DNA of 23,620 nucleotides from Syncephalastrum monosporum B8922 (GCA_000697355.1 JNEN01000772.1:1-23620), one strand, 5' to 3'; positions 1 to 9,467 are shown, numbered from the stretch's first letter. A program made the numbers and translations. Notes: generated by a model not told the origin, from the sequence alone.

Positions 1-2412
1 CCACCTCTTCTTCTTCCTCTGGAGCCCGCGCCGGGCGCTGGAGGTCGCTCGGTCTGCTACCCTTGGTCAATTGCTCGACAGCGGCGCGGCGGATGTTTCT
101 GCTAGCGTTAACGTCACGTTGCCATAATCTGTGGCAATTCTTGCAAGCTAATACGCCGTGCAACGCGTATTCCAACTCGGGTGGTCGAAACTTCTTGAGT
201 CTGGCCTTCTTGTCACGTTGCTTGCAGCGGGAGCATACCTGCGACGTGAGATACTCGTCAACGTTGACAAGCTCCAACAGTCCTTGCTGCCGCCCACGTT
301 TCAGCATCTTGGTGAGACTGCCAGCCAGGCTTGCGGTTTGCTTGCCCCGGTAGCTCGATGGGAATGCTGCGCTTCCGAGAGCTATGAGAGATTTCTTGGT
401 CGACTTTTGAAAAGGAGTCTTCCGCCATTTCTTCTCGTTGCGTTTTTGGACTCTGAATGAATTGCACAAATGTCAATATAAAAGTAAGGCGTTTTGATTA
501 TTTTTTTTTTTAAAAAAACACATACCTTTGGCCATGCATTTGCGGTTCTGGAAACATAGGCTCAGGAATCATGCTTGTTGAAGGGTATGCCACTTGTTGC
601 CGGCCAAATTCCAATGGAACAGAGGAAAGATCAAGCGCCAGGTCGATATCGCCAAAAGCCGCGCTGGCAGGGCCACCGGACATGCCTAGAGGGTCAAAAG
701 ATACGACTGGAGGACCGCCTGGTGGAAATACAACTTGCTTGCGAAGTGGTGCTGGGACGGACGAAAAGAGGTCAGGCTGCCTTTGAATCGTTTGCCATGT
801 GTCCCAGTCCCATTGTCGGTGGCTCTTCCATCGTTGGCGCGCCTCATTTTGCCTTTGATGCGCTTGCTCTCGCTGGTCATGCACGCCTCTTGCCTCTTGC
901 CCCTGACGCAGTTTGTCACGCTGTTTTCCTAGGCGTTCCGGATTATATTTTCGGCCTCCGTCTACGAAAATATTCAAGATTTCTGCTTCAGCGCGCTGAC
1001 GGCCGGCATAGTTGTAAAAGCGAAGACTTGGGCCATGTTGACGATAAAAAGCGTTCAGACGCGGCAGCAGAGTAAACAGCTGCTGGAGGTAAATTGTGAG
1101 CATGGCTGGGTCGGAGGTCTTGTAGCGAAAATTGCTCAGCTCGGTCTCGGCCTGGATGATGCCTTCTGTTTGCTTCGCTTCCAGCATTCGTTTGTTTGTT
1201 TTCTTGTAGCCTGCAATGGAGTAGAATTCTGCAGAAGTCATCTGGCGGATCTGATGTGGTGCTTCATCGTGATCGTTGCTTGCGACGAAAATCTCAGTGA
1301 CACCAGGATCGACGCCCCATACTTCGTACTTGTCGATCTGTTGCTCCTCTTGGTCTGTAACGAACTCTTCGATTTTTGGGACAGGTGTTTCTTCTTGTCT
1401 TTTCCTCGCCAGAATAAAGTCCACACCGAAACCGTCGCTCTTGATATGGCCAGTAAACATAAAACGAGGCGCTGGGTCTTCGAGAGTGGCAAGCATGTTG
1501 GGGAAACCAATGGCGGAAAAGTCGAACGTGGCATCAAAAACCGTCAGGCCTTCCTCCAGTGTTTTCGGATGTGGTGTGTGAATGCCTGCTCGTCGTAGTA
1601 TGGCCGCGAGCATTTCGCCGTCGATATACGAATAGCGCCTGCCTAGACGACAAGACGGCGCCAAGCTAAAGTACGGTCGTTGCTGGGCCACCAGATAGGC
1701 ATCGGGAATGAAGCAGTCCTCGAGCTGTATTCCGGCAGTGTCACCGCTCTGGTACCGACGTGAGTTTTCTATCTGGCGCCTGGTATTAAAGATAGTGTCG
1801 CGGATGGTCTGGCGGGACGGCGCTGAAAGTTTATCGGGGTCCATGAGACTCTCGTCCTTATTGACGGATCCTTGGAGATGCTTCACCAGACGGTTACGAT
1901 ATCTTCGGCCGAGTTGCGGCCACTCTGGCAGCTCGCGTAAAACAGAGAAGGCCCATGCACGTGTTGCTTCAACTTGAGGGCGATTGGCTGCTTCTATCTG
2001 CTCAGCGTTAAAGTTTTCGATGCGCCTGAGAGCTCGATGCATGAATGGAATGTAGTAGTCAGGGTGCGAGGAGAGCTTGGTGGTCGTGATGGGAAGGGCC
2101 CCATCTGGCAGGTCTTCTTGTGCAGCATCAACCATCGCGTTGATTCTCTGTTGAAGCACTTTTGTCTCTTTGATTTTGGTAGGCCATCGGGCTTGTTCCT
2201 CTTCTCTTGCAAAGCGGCTGTAGATATACGGAGCCAAGCGCTTAGCATCTTTGACGGCCAGCTGTCTGAGGCGAATGTCGTCGAGCAGTTCATACATGAA
2301 ATAGTTTGTGATGTTGCGTTCGAAACGTTCCGAGAGCGAGTTTCGAAAGGCCGTCCCAAATTCAACCGCAAGGTTTTGATGCTTGCCAGCAGTATCGTAT
2401 ATATTGATACTA
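1..2412 (-). CDS. Fanzor (eukaryotic TnpB/OrfB-like RNA-guided nuclease), 3' end beyond window
   Basis: Likely an RNA-guided DNA endonuclease of the Fanzor family. Numbering from the ATG at 2297, residues 281-330 carry a TGHIKSDGFGVDFIL-type strand and then RuvC-I (WGVDPG, D330). The stretch GRQRAEAEI (about 432-440) is typical of OrfB-like proteins of early-diverging fungi. A GTATGT donor (exon end 526) and CAG acceptor (exon start 452) define a 73-nt intron; without splicing the frame stops within a few codons. Exon 2 supplies VDEYLTS (RuvC-II, E657), a zinc ribbon CSRC...CKNC (C664, C667, C694, C697) and QRDVNASRNI (RuvC-III, D704), so the D-E-D triad is intact. The frame stays open to the window edge in an acidic tail. 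It is also open upstream of the ATG to a CAG acceptor (exon from 2412) without a Met, so an upstream exon is likely. Residues 450-590 are a Q/R- then P/G-rich insert. Family knowledge: Fanzors use a guide RNA encoded near the gene end, which lies outside this window. Whether it is active is unknown. Confidence 0.88.
453..525 (-). other. Fanzor intron (73 nt)
   Basis: The minus strand reads CAAAG|GTATGTG at the donor and ATTCATTCAG|AGTCC at the acceptor. Splicing joins a split AG|A arginine codon and restores the frame straight into the RuvC-II/zinc-ribbon/RuvC-III exon. Without it the protein would stop shortly after the donor and lack two catalytic residues. Confidence 0.85.
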
Positions 2413-2610
2413 CTGTGTAAAATTCAGTTATTTTTACTCCTCTTTATGCAAATATTGACTGTGTGTATTTGTCCGGATAGTGTGAGGAAGTGACAGACCA
2501 GGGATGGAAGAGAGCGGGACGTGGCAAATAGGAACAAAACGGACAGGACAGGAAGCAGACAAGACAAGAAAGACTGAGAGGTTAAGACAGAGGTGACAAG
2601 GATGCTGTAT
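2413..2610. promoter_or_regulatory. Fanzor 5' flank, purine-rich on plus strand
   Basis: This is the gap between the first visible Fanzor exon and the stop of the next minus-strand coding remnant. Read on the Fanzor strand it is strongly pyrimidine-rich (CT runs around 2480-2600), as in many fungal promoters and 5' leaders. No TATA box or start codon that obviously joins the Fanzor frame was found. The missing first exon could lie here or in the next 300 bases. Confidence 0.3.
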
Positions 2611-3580
2611 TTACATCTTCATCTCACACGATTTCAGCTCGTCGCTCAACATCACAGACGGGCTCTGACTCTCCATGAGTTCCACCTTCTTCCTCGCGAC
2701 CGCCAAGCATATTCCACTGTTGCCGCTTGTCGTATATATCTGGGTACCGATTAGTATGGTTCCGACCTACATTCGTCAGCGAACCTGCTTCAACCTTGTA
2801 ACTGCTTCCTCCACAGTATGTTCATCAATTTGGAATACTGCTTCGACCTCGACATTGTCCTCTTATCACTGGACACGTCCAGCGGGTGCACGCGTGGCCC
2901 CAACTGATCCATAATGGTGCGCTGCATGATGCTTTCGATACTGCGCACCGTGTCAGCATACTCAGCCAAAGTGTTGATACTCGACTCGGTGTAAGTGTTG
3001 TCCAGTCGAACGAGGGCGTCCATTCGACTGCGTAGATCTTCCCAGTACTTTTTCTTCACATATAGCATCCTGTGGGTGTTCAAACAAAGAATAAAAAGGG
3101 TAAGCACCTTGACACAAAGACAGAGGAAGACTTACGGTAGTTTCATACGACGCTTGATCTTCCCCATTGCGACCCTCTCTGATGACTTGGGTCGCAATTT
3201 GCCGGAAAATCAAATATGCTGTTTTCGCCTGCGAGATAGTCGCCAACCTGGGCTGGTCACAAGTGTCGATATGCTTACAGGCTGCATCTCCAGGCGCGAA
3301 CTGAGACTAAAAGACGCTCGGCACATGGTGAGAGTCGACAAATGGTCGAACTTACTGCGCACCTGCTTCAACTGGTACATGGAAGGCATTTCTTGAGCGC
3401 GTGCGGTGTTGGCGTCAGCAAGCATGACTTTTACTCTGTCCACTGCATCGCAATCAATGTATATGCGCGTTTCAGCGGTCGGAGTGAAATGTTTGGTTGC
3501 TGGTCCTAGGTTCACAGACTGTATGTCAAGTCTTATGCTTGCTGTCACCAGTACGCTGCAGGTGCGGGATCCTACAATTA
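2611..3580 (-). pseudogene. Unrecognised multi-exon gene, copy A (decayed)
   Basis: I do not recognise the product. Minus-strand coding is supported by similarity in frame, with mostly conservative changes, to copies at 4807-5115 and 11430-11690. One exon (ending 3356) carries LGPATKHF and ends in YQLKQ. A 49-nt intron (donor GTAAGT, acceptor TTTTAG) leads to an exon at 3306-3136 with DQPRLATISQAK and LIFRQIATQVI. A 66-nt intron (GTAAGT...CACAG) leads to an exon from 3069 with KKKYWEDLRSRMDAL, mostly helical and charged. The frame then changes near 2855 (stretch FQIDEHTVEEAVTRLKQ). A probable last intron with a TACTAAT branch site and CAG acceptor gives a final exon 2739-2611 ending CEMKM-stop. 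The frame break and the out-of-phase 66-nt intron point to decay. The flank at 3684-3935 holds an oppositely oriented exon of the same family. Confidence 0.5.
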
Positions 3581-3683
3581 ATTTTGTGCCGTCCGCGCTG
3601 GGTAGGAGGCAAACCGACAGGTTAAAATAATGTCCCGACCTTCTTCGAGATCTTCGAGATGAGCTGAGGGCTCCAGATAACCT

Positions 3684-3935
3684 TTGTTCAGCGTGGGCAT
3701 CAATCAGGCAGTCCCGGGCATACGGCTCGACCGTATTCAGCAAGATGGCCGTCGTTCCTTCCACCAGCATCAAGCGAACGGGACCGGTAACTTTTCAGGC
3801 CTCAGAATCGTCGGAAATGCCATGTTGAACAGTCAACTGGTCGGCCTCGCTGCAACGATTGTTACTCATGAAGGCGAACTCAATAGCAAAAAGATACCTG
3901 AAATAATCAACATTATGTACAGTGAAGGCTCCTAA
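3684..3935 (+). pseudogene. Inverted exon of the same unrecognised family
   Basis: Read on the plus strand, a CTTTTCAG acceptor near 3798 is followed by a short exon with RIVGNAMLNSQLVGLAA and KKIPEI, ending at a TAA. The same exon occurs at 11077-11271 (minus) and 4635-4807 (minus). Changes between copies in this frame are largely conservative (R/K, V/I, D/E, F/L, V/M), and each copy has a TTTTCAG acceptor at the same place, which supports this strand as coding. Here and at 11.1 kb the exon points away from the neighbouring exons of its own family, so it is probably a rearranged remnant. No function can be assigned. Confidence 0.45.
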
Positions 3936-5115
3936 TGAGCGGTCGAATGATCCGCAATGTCCTCGCCGGATCCGTCTATCCACCGTTTTGGTAAATAGAA
4001 CGGATAGGGCGTGGGCGGAAATCGGCTGTATTGTCTATGCCCTGAAGCGCCAGTCTCCATCTCAAAGTCCTTCGACTGCTGCTGGCTATTTTGTCCGCAA
4101 TATACTCCACATGTCGCTGTACTAGATAAAATAGTAAGCTACTTAGCACTGCTTTATGCGACATTGTACCTTGTAAGCAAAGAGGATTGGCAAGACACTA
4201 TCAGACTCCCCGAGGAAGTCTTCTAGGTCGATCTCGCAGCTGGGCAAGAACACCTCCGCTACCGATGTCTCGTACATTGCTTGATTTTTCTGGAAAACAG
4301 AGAACATGTTCCCTGAGTCAAAGTAGTTCTATATCTCGACATGATCGCCAATCCCAAATGTGGCCTTTTTCTCCTTCTTTTGCGCCAATATCTCGCTCTG
4401 GATAGTGCGGAAGTGATTTGCTTGCGCGAGGGCTATAGTTCCGGCTGCTTCTGTTGCGGCGTAGTCGGTCAAACTGCATCTTAAGTTTGAATAACGTATC
4501 ATCTTAGCTAAAGCTGTCTGTTGGTGTATGCTAGTGGTAGTCACGATCGGCGAGATCGGCGGCTTGAACTTGATTGCCTGGATCTGCATGGTTCTCGCCT
4601 GCAGCGTCAACATCAGCTTGGATAATTGATTCTCCTAGCATGATTCGGTCAAGCTATCTCTCCCATATGTAATGTATAGTGCCGTATCTTTTGGTTGTCT
4701 TGTGTTCATTGGTTCGGTAGACGTGGAGCAGGGAACAATCTTTGCAGCGAGCTCCATCAATTGAATGTCCAGCATAGCGTGTCCGATGATTTTGATTTCC
4801 GACTGGTCTGAAAAGATGTCTCCCATCTTCGTTAATGTTTGACACGGCCGATTTTCCGGCGAGAGAGGCCCTTTATCTCGGCATGTGCAAGTGTGGCATT
4901 GCGACCGTCATTGATAATTTGAAAGGCGATCTTTCGGAAAAGCAGAGATGCTACTTTTGCATGCGATATAGTCGCCGAGCTGGGCTGGTCGAAAAAGTCC
5001 ATATACTTATGGGTACATTTTCAGACGCGAACATGCACGAAGATTCTCGGCACATTGTAGAAGTTGACAAATAATCAGACTTGCTACGTGATTGCTTCAA
5101 CTGGTAATTGAGGAT
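3932..5115 (-). pseudogene. Unrecognised multi-exon gene, copy C (nearly intact, one internal stop)
   Basis: Minus-strand exons in order are as follows. The YQLKQ end lies near 5110. Next comes an exon with FFDQPSSATISHAK and LLFRKIAFQII (about 5020-4870), parallel to copy A. An exon from 4807, after a TTTTCAG acceptor, has KIIGHAMLDIQLMELAAKIV. An exon 4634-4170, after a CTAG acceptor, starts ENQLSKLMLTLQARTMQ, includes TDYAATEAAGTIALAQANHF and GIGDHVEI, then a TAG at 4329-4331. It continues in the same frame through FSVFQKNQAMYETSVAEVF to an acidic end (EIDLEDFLGESD) before a GTACAA donor. A 48-nt intron (acceptor TTTATCTAG or CAG) leads to the last exon; one frame ends at 3932, another at 3976. 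Protein family unknown. A single internal stop in otherwise coding-like sequence suggests recent inactivation, a sequencing error or an unmodelled intron. Confidence 0.5.
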
Positions 5116-5509
5116 ATCAAGGATCCCGTTGCTAAGTTATCGTCGACGCGTTTTTAGGACGGTCGTCCACTGCCCCAGCAGGCCAACAGGGGCGCCTCCC
5201 CGAATAGACAAGGGAAGTTTTGGGGCCGTAAAAAAAGGATGGTGGAGGTAGCGACGACGACGATAACGAGGAGGAAGAAGAGGTGGGAAGAGCATAGGGG
5301 TGGAGGTGAGTGGTGGTTTAGGCGTGCGAGAGCAGATGGTGGTGAGAGGAGCCGTGGTGGTGGATGCGGAGAACAAGGAAGAGGAGAAGGAGTGGAAAGG
5401 GGGCGAGTGCGGATACGCCGCTGCGTGCCGACATACAGCACCTGGTATCCCCACTGTGTCCAAAGGACGCACGCGCGCTAATTGAACTTGTCGCCTCTTT
5501 TGCTCTGCT
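5116..5509. repeat. Purine-rich low-complexity tract
   Basis: From about 5236 to 5405 the plus strand is almost pure G/A with GAGGAAGAAGAGG-like and GGTGG runs. The opposite strand gives proline/serine/threonine-rich open frames that look like composition artefacts. No gene was supported. A long polypurine tract can adopt unusual structure, but nothing more can be said. Confidence 0.5.
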
Positions 5510-5846
5510 TTAGCCCGTGATCCGAGCCGGTGTCTCCACCATGCCAGTGTCGGCAGAGATGTCTGTGTTTGATGTCGCGCCTTGTGCTGGACCGCGCAAT
5601 GTACTGGATCCTTGCACAGTTGCGTTGCTCTTCTTCAAGTGCGACTCGGGCTTGTGGAAATCATGCGCCGTTGAATGTCTCGGATTCATTTCCCATTGGG
5701 TAGGCGCTTGAAAGCGAATGTAATGTGAGATAGAGTGGTGTGGAACAATCAAATTTGCCACGTGTCAAAATTACTACAACACTTACTGTTGGTCTTTGCT
5801 GAAGCACGCAGACGCCAAAATAGCGGTAGATATCGCCTTTTACCAT
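5510..5846 (-). CDS. Possible small two-exon gene of unknown function
   Basis: A minus-strand ATG at 5846 opens a 20-codon exon (MVKGDIYRYFGVCVLQQRPT) that ends at a perfect GTAAGT donor (about 5786). A TTTCAAG acceptor near 5710 precedes a stretch reading PTQWEMNPRHSTAHDFHKPE and on to a TAA at 5510. The phases do not join cleanly, so the exact splice is uncertain. The 3' part is Ser/Thr/Gln-rich and looks disordered. Upstream, an ATG followed by GTACGT near 6024 and a TTTCTAG acceptor near 5906 could be a 5' UTR intron. I recognise no family. The strong splice sites are the main reason to list it. Confidence 0.3.
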
Positions 5847-5906
5847 TACGGCAAGGAATGAGGTAGTGCTATTGTTTCAGCAGCAGCCGTGTGATTGATG
5901 CTAGAA

Positions 5907-6819
5907 ATAAAGTATTGTCAATAAAAAAACATTTCTGCGTGGAGCTGTGGAGCTGTGGAGCATGTCATGCCATGCTATACCAGCAGAATAACAATGAAAA
6001 ACGTACCACATCTTTTAAAGAGTTAAGTGCGAGAGGCTTCAGACCAGGGTGGCCGCCTCGACTCAGCTTGGCTTATTCGCCTGGTGCTTGTTGGTTTTAT
6101 GCGATAAGAGGACGGTAGACTTCTGCGACGTGTGCTTGGGACGCGCGTGGACAAGATTTAAGTCATGGCGTCGTCTGATGGCAGAACAATGAGGTTCATG
6201 ACCAGAGTTCCGTCGATAAGACACTTACTTTAGTGAGAAACGTGTTGAGAAAGGAGAAAAAGAGGTGCATTTTTGCTGCGGTGTACATGTTGTTGCCAGT
6301 ATGATGGTTCCATGCGCGCTGGGTCTTATGATCAATATGCGAGCCTTTTCCGACTTGCTACGGCTCTACAAGGTGGCTATCGTATAGTACCATAGATATG
6401 TATATAGATGAACATATAGATAAATATATCTTTCTTCTGCTACTCAAAAAAGCAAAACCTCTCTTGCTCTTTCGCTACTTTCTCTTCAGTAGCACGATGA
6501 AAGATTCTTTTGTTTCCAAAGAAGGGGGGAAATTATATATTTTTGACAACCAAGACGAGAATGAAGTGTCGACCGGTGAAGTTGGAGTGTTCCCTTCTAG
6601 TGAGTCTTTCCAAATTAAAAAGTGTCGTCCCACTTGAACGAAAAGTGCGCACGCGTCTGTGTGCGCCTGGCCACATCCAGTGAGACTGTTAGTGCTACGG
6701 GTTTTTCACCTTCCTCGTGGGGGGTAGGGACTTTCCTACACACACCCTTTGTACCTTTTCTTTTCTACTTCTTTAAACTTACCAAGATTAATCATCAAAG
6801 AAACCGGAATTGTTCTCAG
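5907..6819. other. Intergenic, no supported gene
   Basis: This is AT-rich sequence with short open frames on the plus strand (around 6398-6637 and 6622-6822) that have no recognisable motif. A 37-bp stretch at about 6475-6512 (CTACTTTCTCTTC..AGCACGATGAA) recurs at about 9855-9890, so some of this DNA is dispersed repeat. A TTGTTCTCAG acceptor-like sequence at about 6810-6819 may open the next coding region. Confidence 0.4.
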
Positions 6820-8168
6820 TGAGTAATGGAAACGTCAATGTTTTGAAGAAGCAGAACCCTGACCGTGCATACCATACAGCTCTCTCACTAGAGTGTGAGC
6901 CTATTGCTCTTCATTTTCGCCATCCCAGTATGAACCCAACGACAGTCCACGGTCTATTCCACTTGAGCAACGTGTCGCATTTGTCAAACTGGGTGCCGCT
7001 GGAAGACGATACTGTATCAAAGCCGGTGGAATGCTTGGTTCAGTTCCATGAAGAGAAGATGATACTTTCCAAGGTATCCGTCCTCCCGTAGATCAAGCAG
7101 ATCCTATGCCTCGAATCGTTGAAATTGTTGAGAAGTCGTTCATGCCAGGCTTGCTTGAATGGAACGGCGAATACAAGGAGCCATCGGCAGACTTGCTTCG
7201 TCTTTTAAATTTCGACTTCCGCGCGCACCCCAAACTGATCCAGGCAGCCGCGAAACTGCACACTGGCGCTTTGATCCTGGACAAGGACCTCATCTTCTTG
7301 ATGACCGCCGAAGGGTATTGCCGTGGGAAAGGGTCTGACGTTCATGCAGAAACCAACCTGAAGTCGTGGCCATCTCCCTCAGCATGCTACTATCGATCAC
7401 TCTCGGTTGGTGTGCACGAAGAATCCGACGGCAAACTGTCCAAAAGGAAGTTGAAAATAGGCAGCAACACTTTGAATGTTCTCGCCACGCTCTCGATTGT
7501 TGTGAATGAGCAGCCTTCAGCAGACATTGGACCCGAAACTTCCGCCACTCCTTGGAGCATCAGCCCAGACGGCCAGAATCCTGTTTCGCCAGTGCATGAG
7601 AAGCGAGTTTATGGATATCATGAACAACAATCCCTCAATCAACTATCAGCCGTCGATATCAATCACATCATTACGACAGCTTGTTTTGGGATTTGCCGAC
7701 AAATCCACGTATCTGCCAGGTCGTGCGAGTCATGAAGAATTTGCAAATGATTTGTTGATGCCTGCTACCGTGTCCACCTTATGCGATTTACCACATCAAG
7801 GATATGGTTCATCCGCTCATGCTGTCAGCAAACTGACGTCTCAATTTCTGCAAGCACTCGTGTTATCGATGAGTACCTGCAAACCGTGTGTTTTTTCGTC
7901 GGCTTTGGATACATTTCACGTTGCCCAGGCAAATAGGGTGGGGCAGAAGTCGACAGAATCGTGGACCGAACTTTTTGCGTTGGTATCTACTCTCGAGTCA
8001 AAGCTGGCCATTGACAGCACAACCCATGCCTGCGTTTTAGCTGGAGGCCTCAACTTCGCTAAATTGGCTCAAGAAACCACCTCTGGCATCGCTACCGCAA
8101 ATACGCAAATCAGAACCAACGCCATCAAGAGATTACGAGAACTATATTCATCAGTTCCTGCCATATGA
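6820..8168 (+). pseudogene. Unrecognised coding region with two compensating frame changes
   Basis: Three overlapping open stretches on the plus strand read as one protein broken twice. The first (about 6820-7091) includes LFHLSNVSHLSNWVPLEDD. The second (from about 7054 through 7735) has PRIVEIVEKSFMPGLLEWNG, LLRLLNFDFRAHPKLIQAAA and LILDKDLIFLMTAEGY. The third returns to the first frame near 7600 and runs to a TGA/A-rich end at 8168, with LRQLVLGFADKSTYL and AKLAQETTSGIATANTQI. The frame goes 0, 2, 0, so the two shifts cancel. No convincing introns explain them: the only GT...AG near 7075 would be about 18 nt. I recognise no domain. It could be a decayed gene, a mobile-element protein or the result of two sequence errors. 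Confidence 0.45.
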
Positions 8169-8235
8169 ATCGCTCAATGCTGTCTATGCATTACTGTATA
8201 TTTATATCTCTCTCTATAACTTGTATATAATTAAA

Positions 8236-8670
8236 CTATTCTGTCCACTCATGCATATTGTTGTCTTTATTCCAGGCAATATCGATGCGCATTTGCGCAG
8301 GCTTGTCGGTGCCGTCCAGTGCTGCGATGGCCCTGTTGCATTGATCTTTGGTCTGGGTGCACACACTTTTCAAAACACGGGTCATCGATGCCTGAGTCGC
8401 AACTTGGCTTTTGAGAATGCTTTACATCTTGGTATATAAATGACACAGGGTTGGATTGATGATCGACGGTTCTTGCTCAATAAGGCATTGTGCGAGTGCA
8501 ACAAGGGGATGGAGCGGTGTCTCGTCGAGAAAAGGCGCAATTGCCTGCTTATTCAACATTAAGCAAGAGAGTGCCCATCCAATGCTTGATAGCCTTTTTG
8601 TAAAAGGGAGGCCGGTATGGGCTATCTCGCATTCCAGGATGTCCGGTTGCGTCGTGTTTACGACCCGCAA
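8236..8670 (-). pseudogene. Unrecognised coding remnant with one in-frame stop
   Basis: The minus-strand frame runs from about 8670 (TTQPDILECEIAHTGLPFTK, IGWALSCLMLNKQAIAPFLD) to a TAA at 8422-8424. It continues in the same frame for 61 codons (SILKSQVATQASMTRVLK, CNRAIAALDGTDKPAQMRID, NNMHEWTE) to a TAG at 8236. Both halves look like normal globular protein, so a single nonsense change, or an unmodelled intron, seems to split one gene. The 5' end is unclear: an in-frame TAG or a splice acceptor GGTAG lies just upstream. Product not recognised. It converges on the plus-strand region ending at 8168. Confidence 0.4.
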
Positions 8671-8864
8671 GAAAAGCTACCACGCAAACGAGCTTTACCA
8701 AGTGTTCGTCCGACACACGGCATTTCCTCCGCCCTGGCATCACGGGGCTTGCTATTTGAGTCCCGGATCGGCAGTACAGCAAGCGCGGCAGGAAGAAAAA
8801 CAAGGTCCATGAACGACCCAAAAATGGCAAGGACCGGCATAAGATTCACCCAAGTTTGGGAAGC

Positions 8865-9140
8865 AAAACGTTCGTACTCGTAACAAACGCCTCCCGCCAA
8901 GGACGACCTGGTGCCGTACTGTCTCAAATCGACGATGACAATCGTGAACGCGTCGTATTGTATATTAGCCGTGGACTCTCAAGCGCCGAACGCAACTACG
9001 GAATATCGAAACTTGAATATCGTTTGGGCGTTAAACCAACTACGCCCCGTACCTGCTCGAAAACGATTCAAAGTGTTAATCGATCACTCCGCATTGCATG
9101 ACCTTATCAAAATCTCAACCTACTGGAATCCTCGCACGAA
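8865..9140 (+). mobile_element. Ty3-type LTR retrotransposon RNase H fragment
   Basis: The plus strand encodes FVLVTNAS..GAVLSQ, then VVLYISRGLSSAERNYGISK, then after a frame change IVWALNQLRP and FKVLIDHSALHDLIK. This is the order found in the RNase H domain that follows reverse transcriptase in Ty3/gypsy elements (family knowledge: TDAS, GAVL, SR.L..AE.NY, E.L.VVWA...R.YL, TDH..L). The catalytic TDAS aspartate is Asn here and frames shift, so it is dead. No reverse transcriptase, integrase or complete LTRs are attached. A shorter copy lies at 11697-11790. Confidence 0.75.
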
Positions 9141-9218
9141 GAATCACATTCCTCGCCGCATCCTACTTCGACATACACAGACCAGGGAAAGAAACAAGAA
9201 CATTAAGCGCAAGCTAAG

Positions 9219-9390
9219 TGTACATCAGAAGTTTAGTGCGGTCCAAGAACCATGTACTCTTGACGCGACAACTTACTTTCATGCACACCGGTGCAGTTGG
9301 GGGCGGGCAACCGGTGGCAGAGGGACTTACGGGGAATGTAGTGGTCTATGTGTTGCACTTCTTATTAGTTTATACTTGTAACTATAATCC
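9219..9390. repeat. Dispersed LTR/UTR-like repeat, copy 1
   Basis: About 170 bp here match 20207-20376 in the same orientation, with shared blocks such as CCGGTGGCAGAGGGACTT and a G-rich GTGCA..TGGGGGC. It sits directly after the RNase H debris, so it may be an LTR or untranslated part of the same retrotransposon family. That link is inference. Confidence 0.55.
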
Positions 9391-9467
9391 TTTCGTATAT
9401 ACTTGCCGATATTCATGCAAGAACACGGGCGGGCTGTGCTAATGGGAAAGGAGAAGTAAAAGATAAG

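Noticed and set aside
575..1075. Long plus-strand open frames opposite the Fanzor gene
   Set aside because: They are antisense shadows of a frame with recognisable RuvC motifs and have no motif of their own.
5137..5472. Pro/Ser/Thr-rich minus-strand open frames
   Set aside because: They follow from the purine-rich composition of the plus strand; no start context, splice sites or homology seen.
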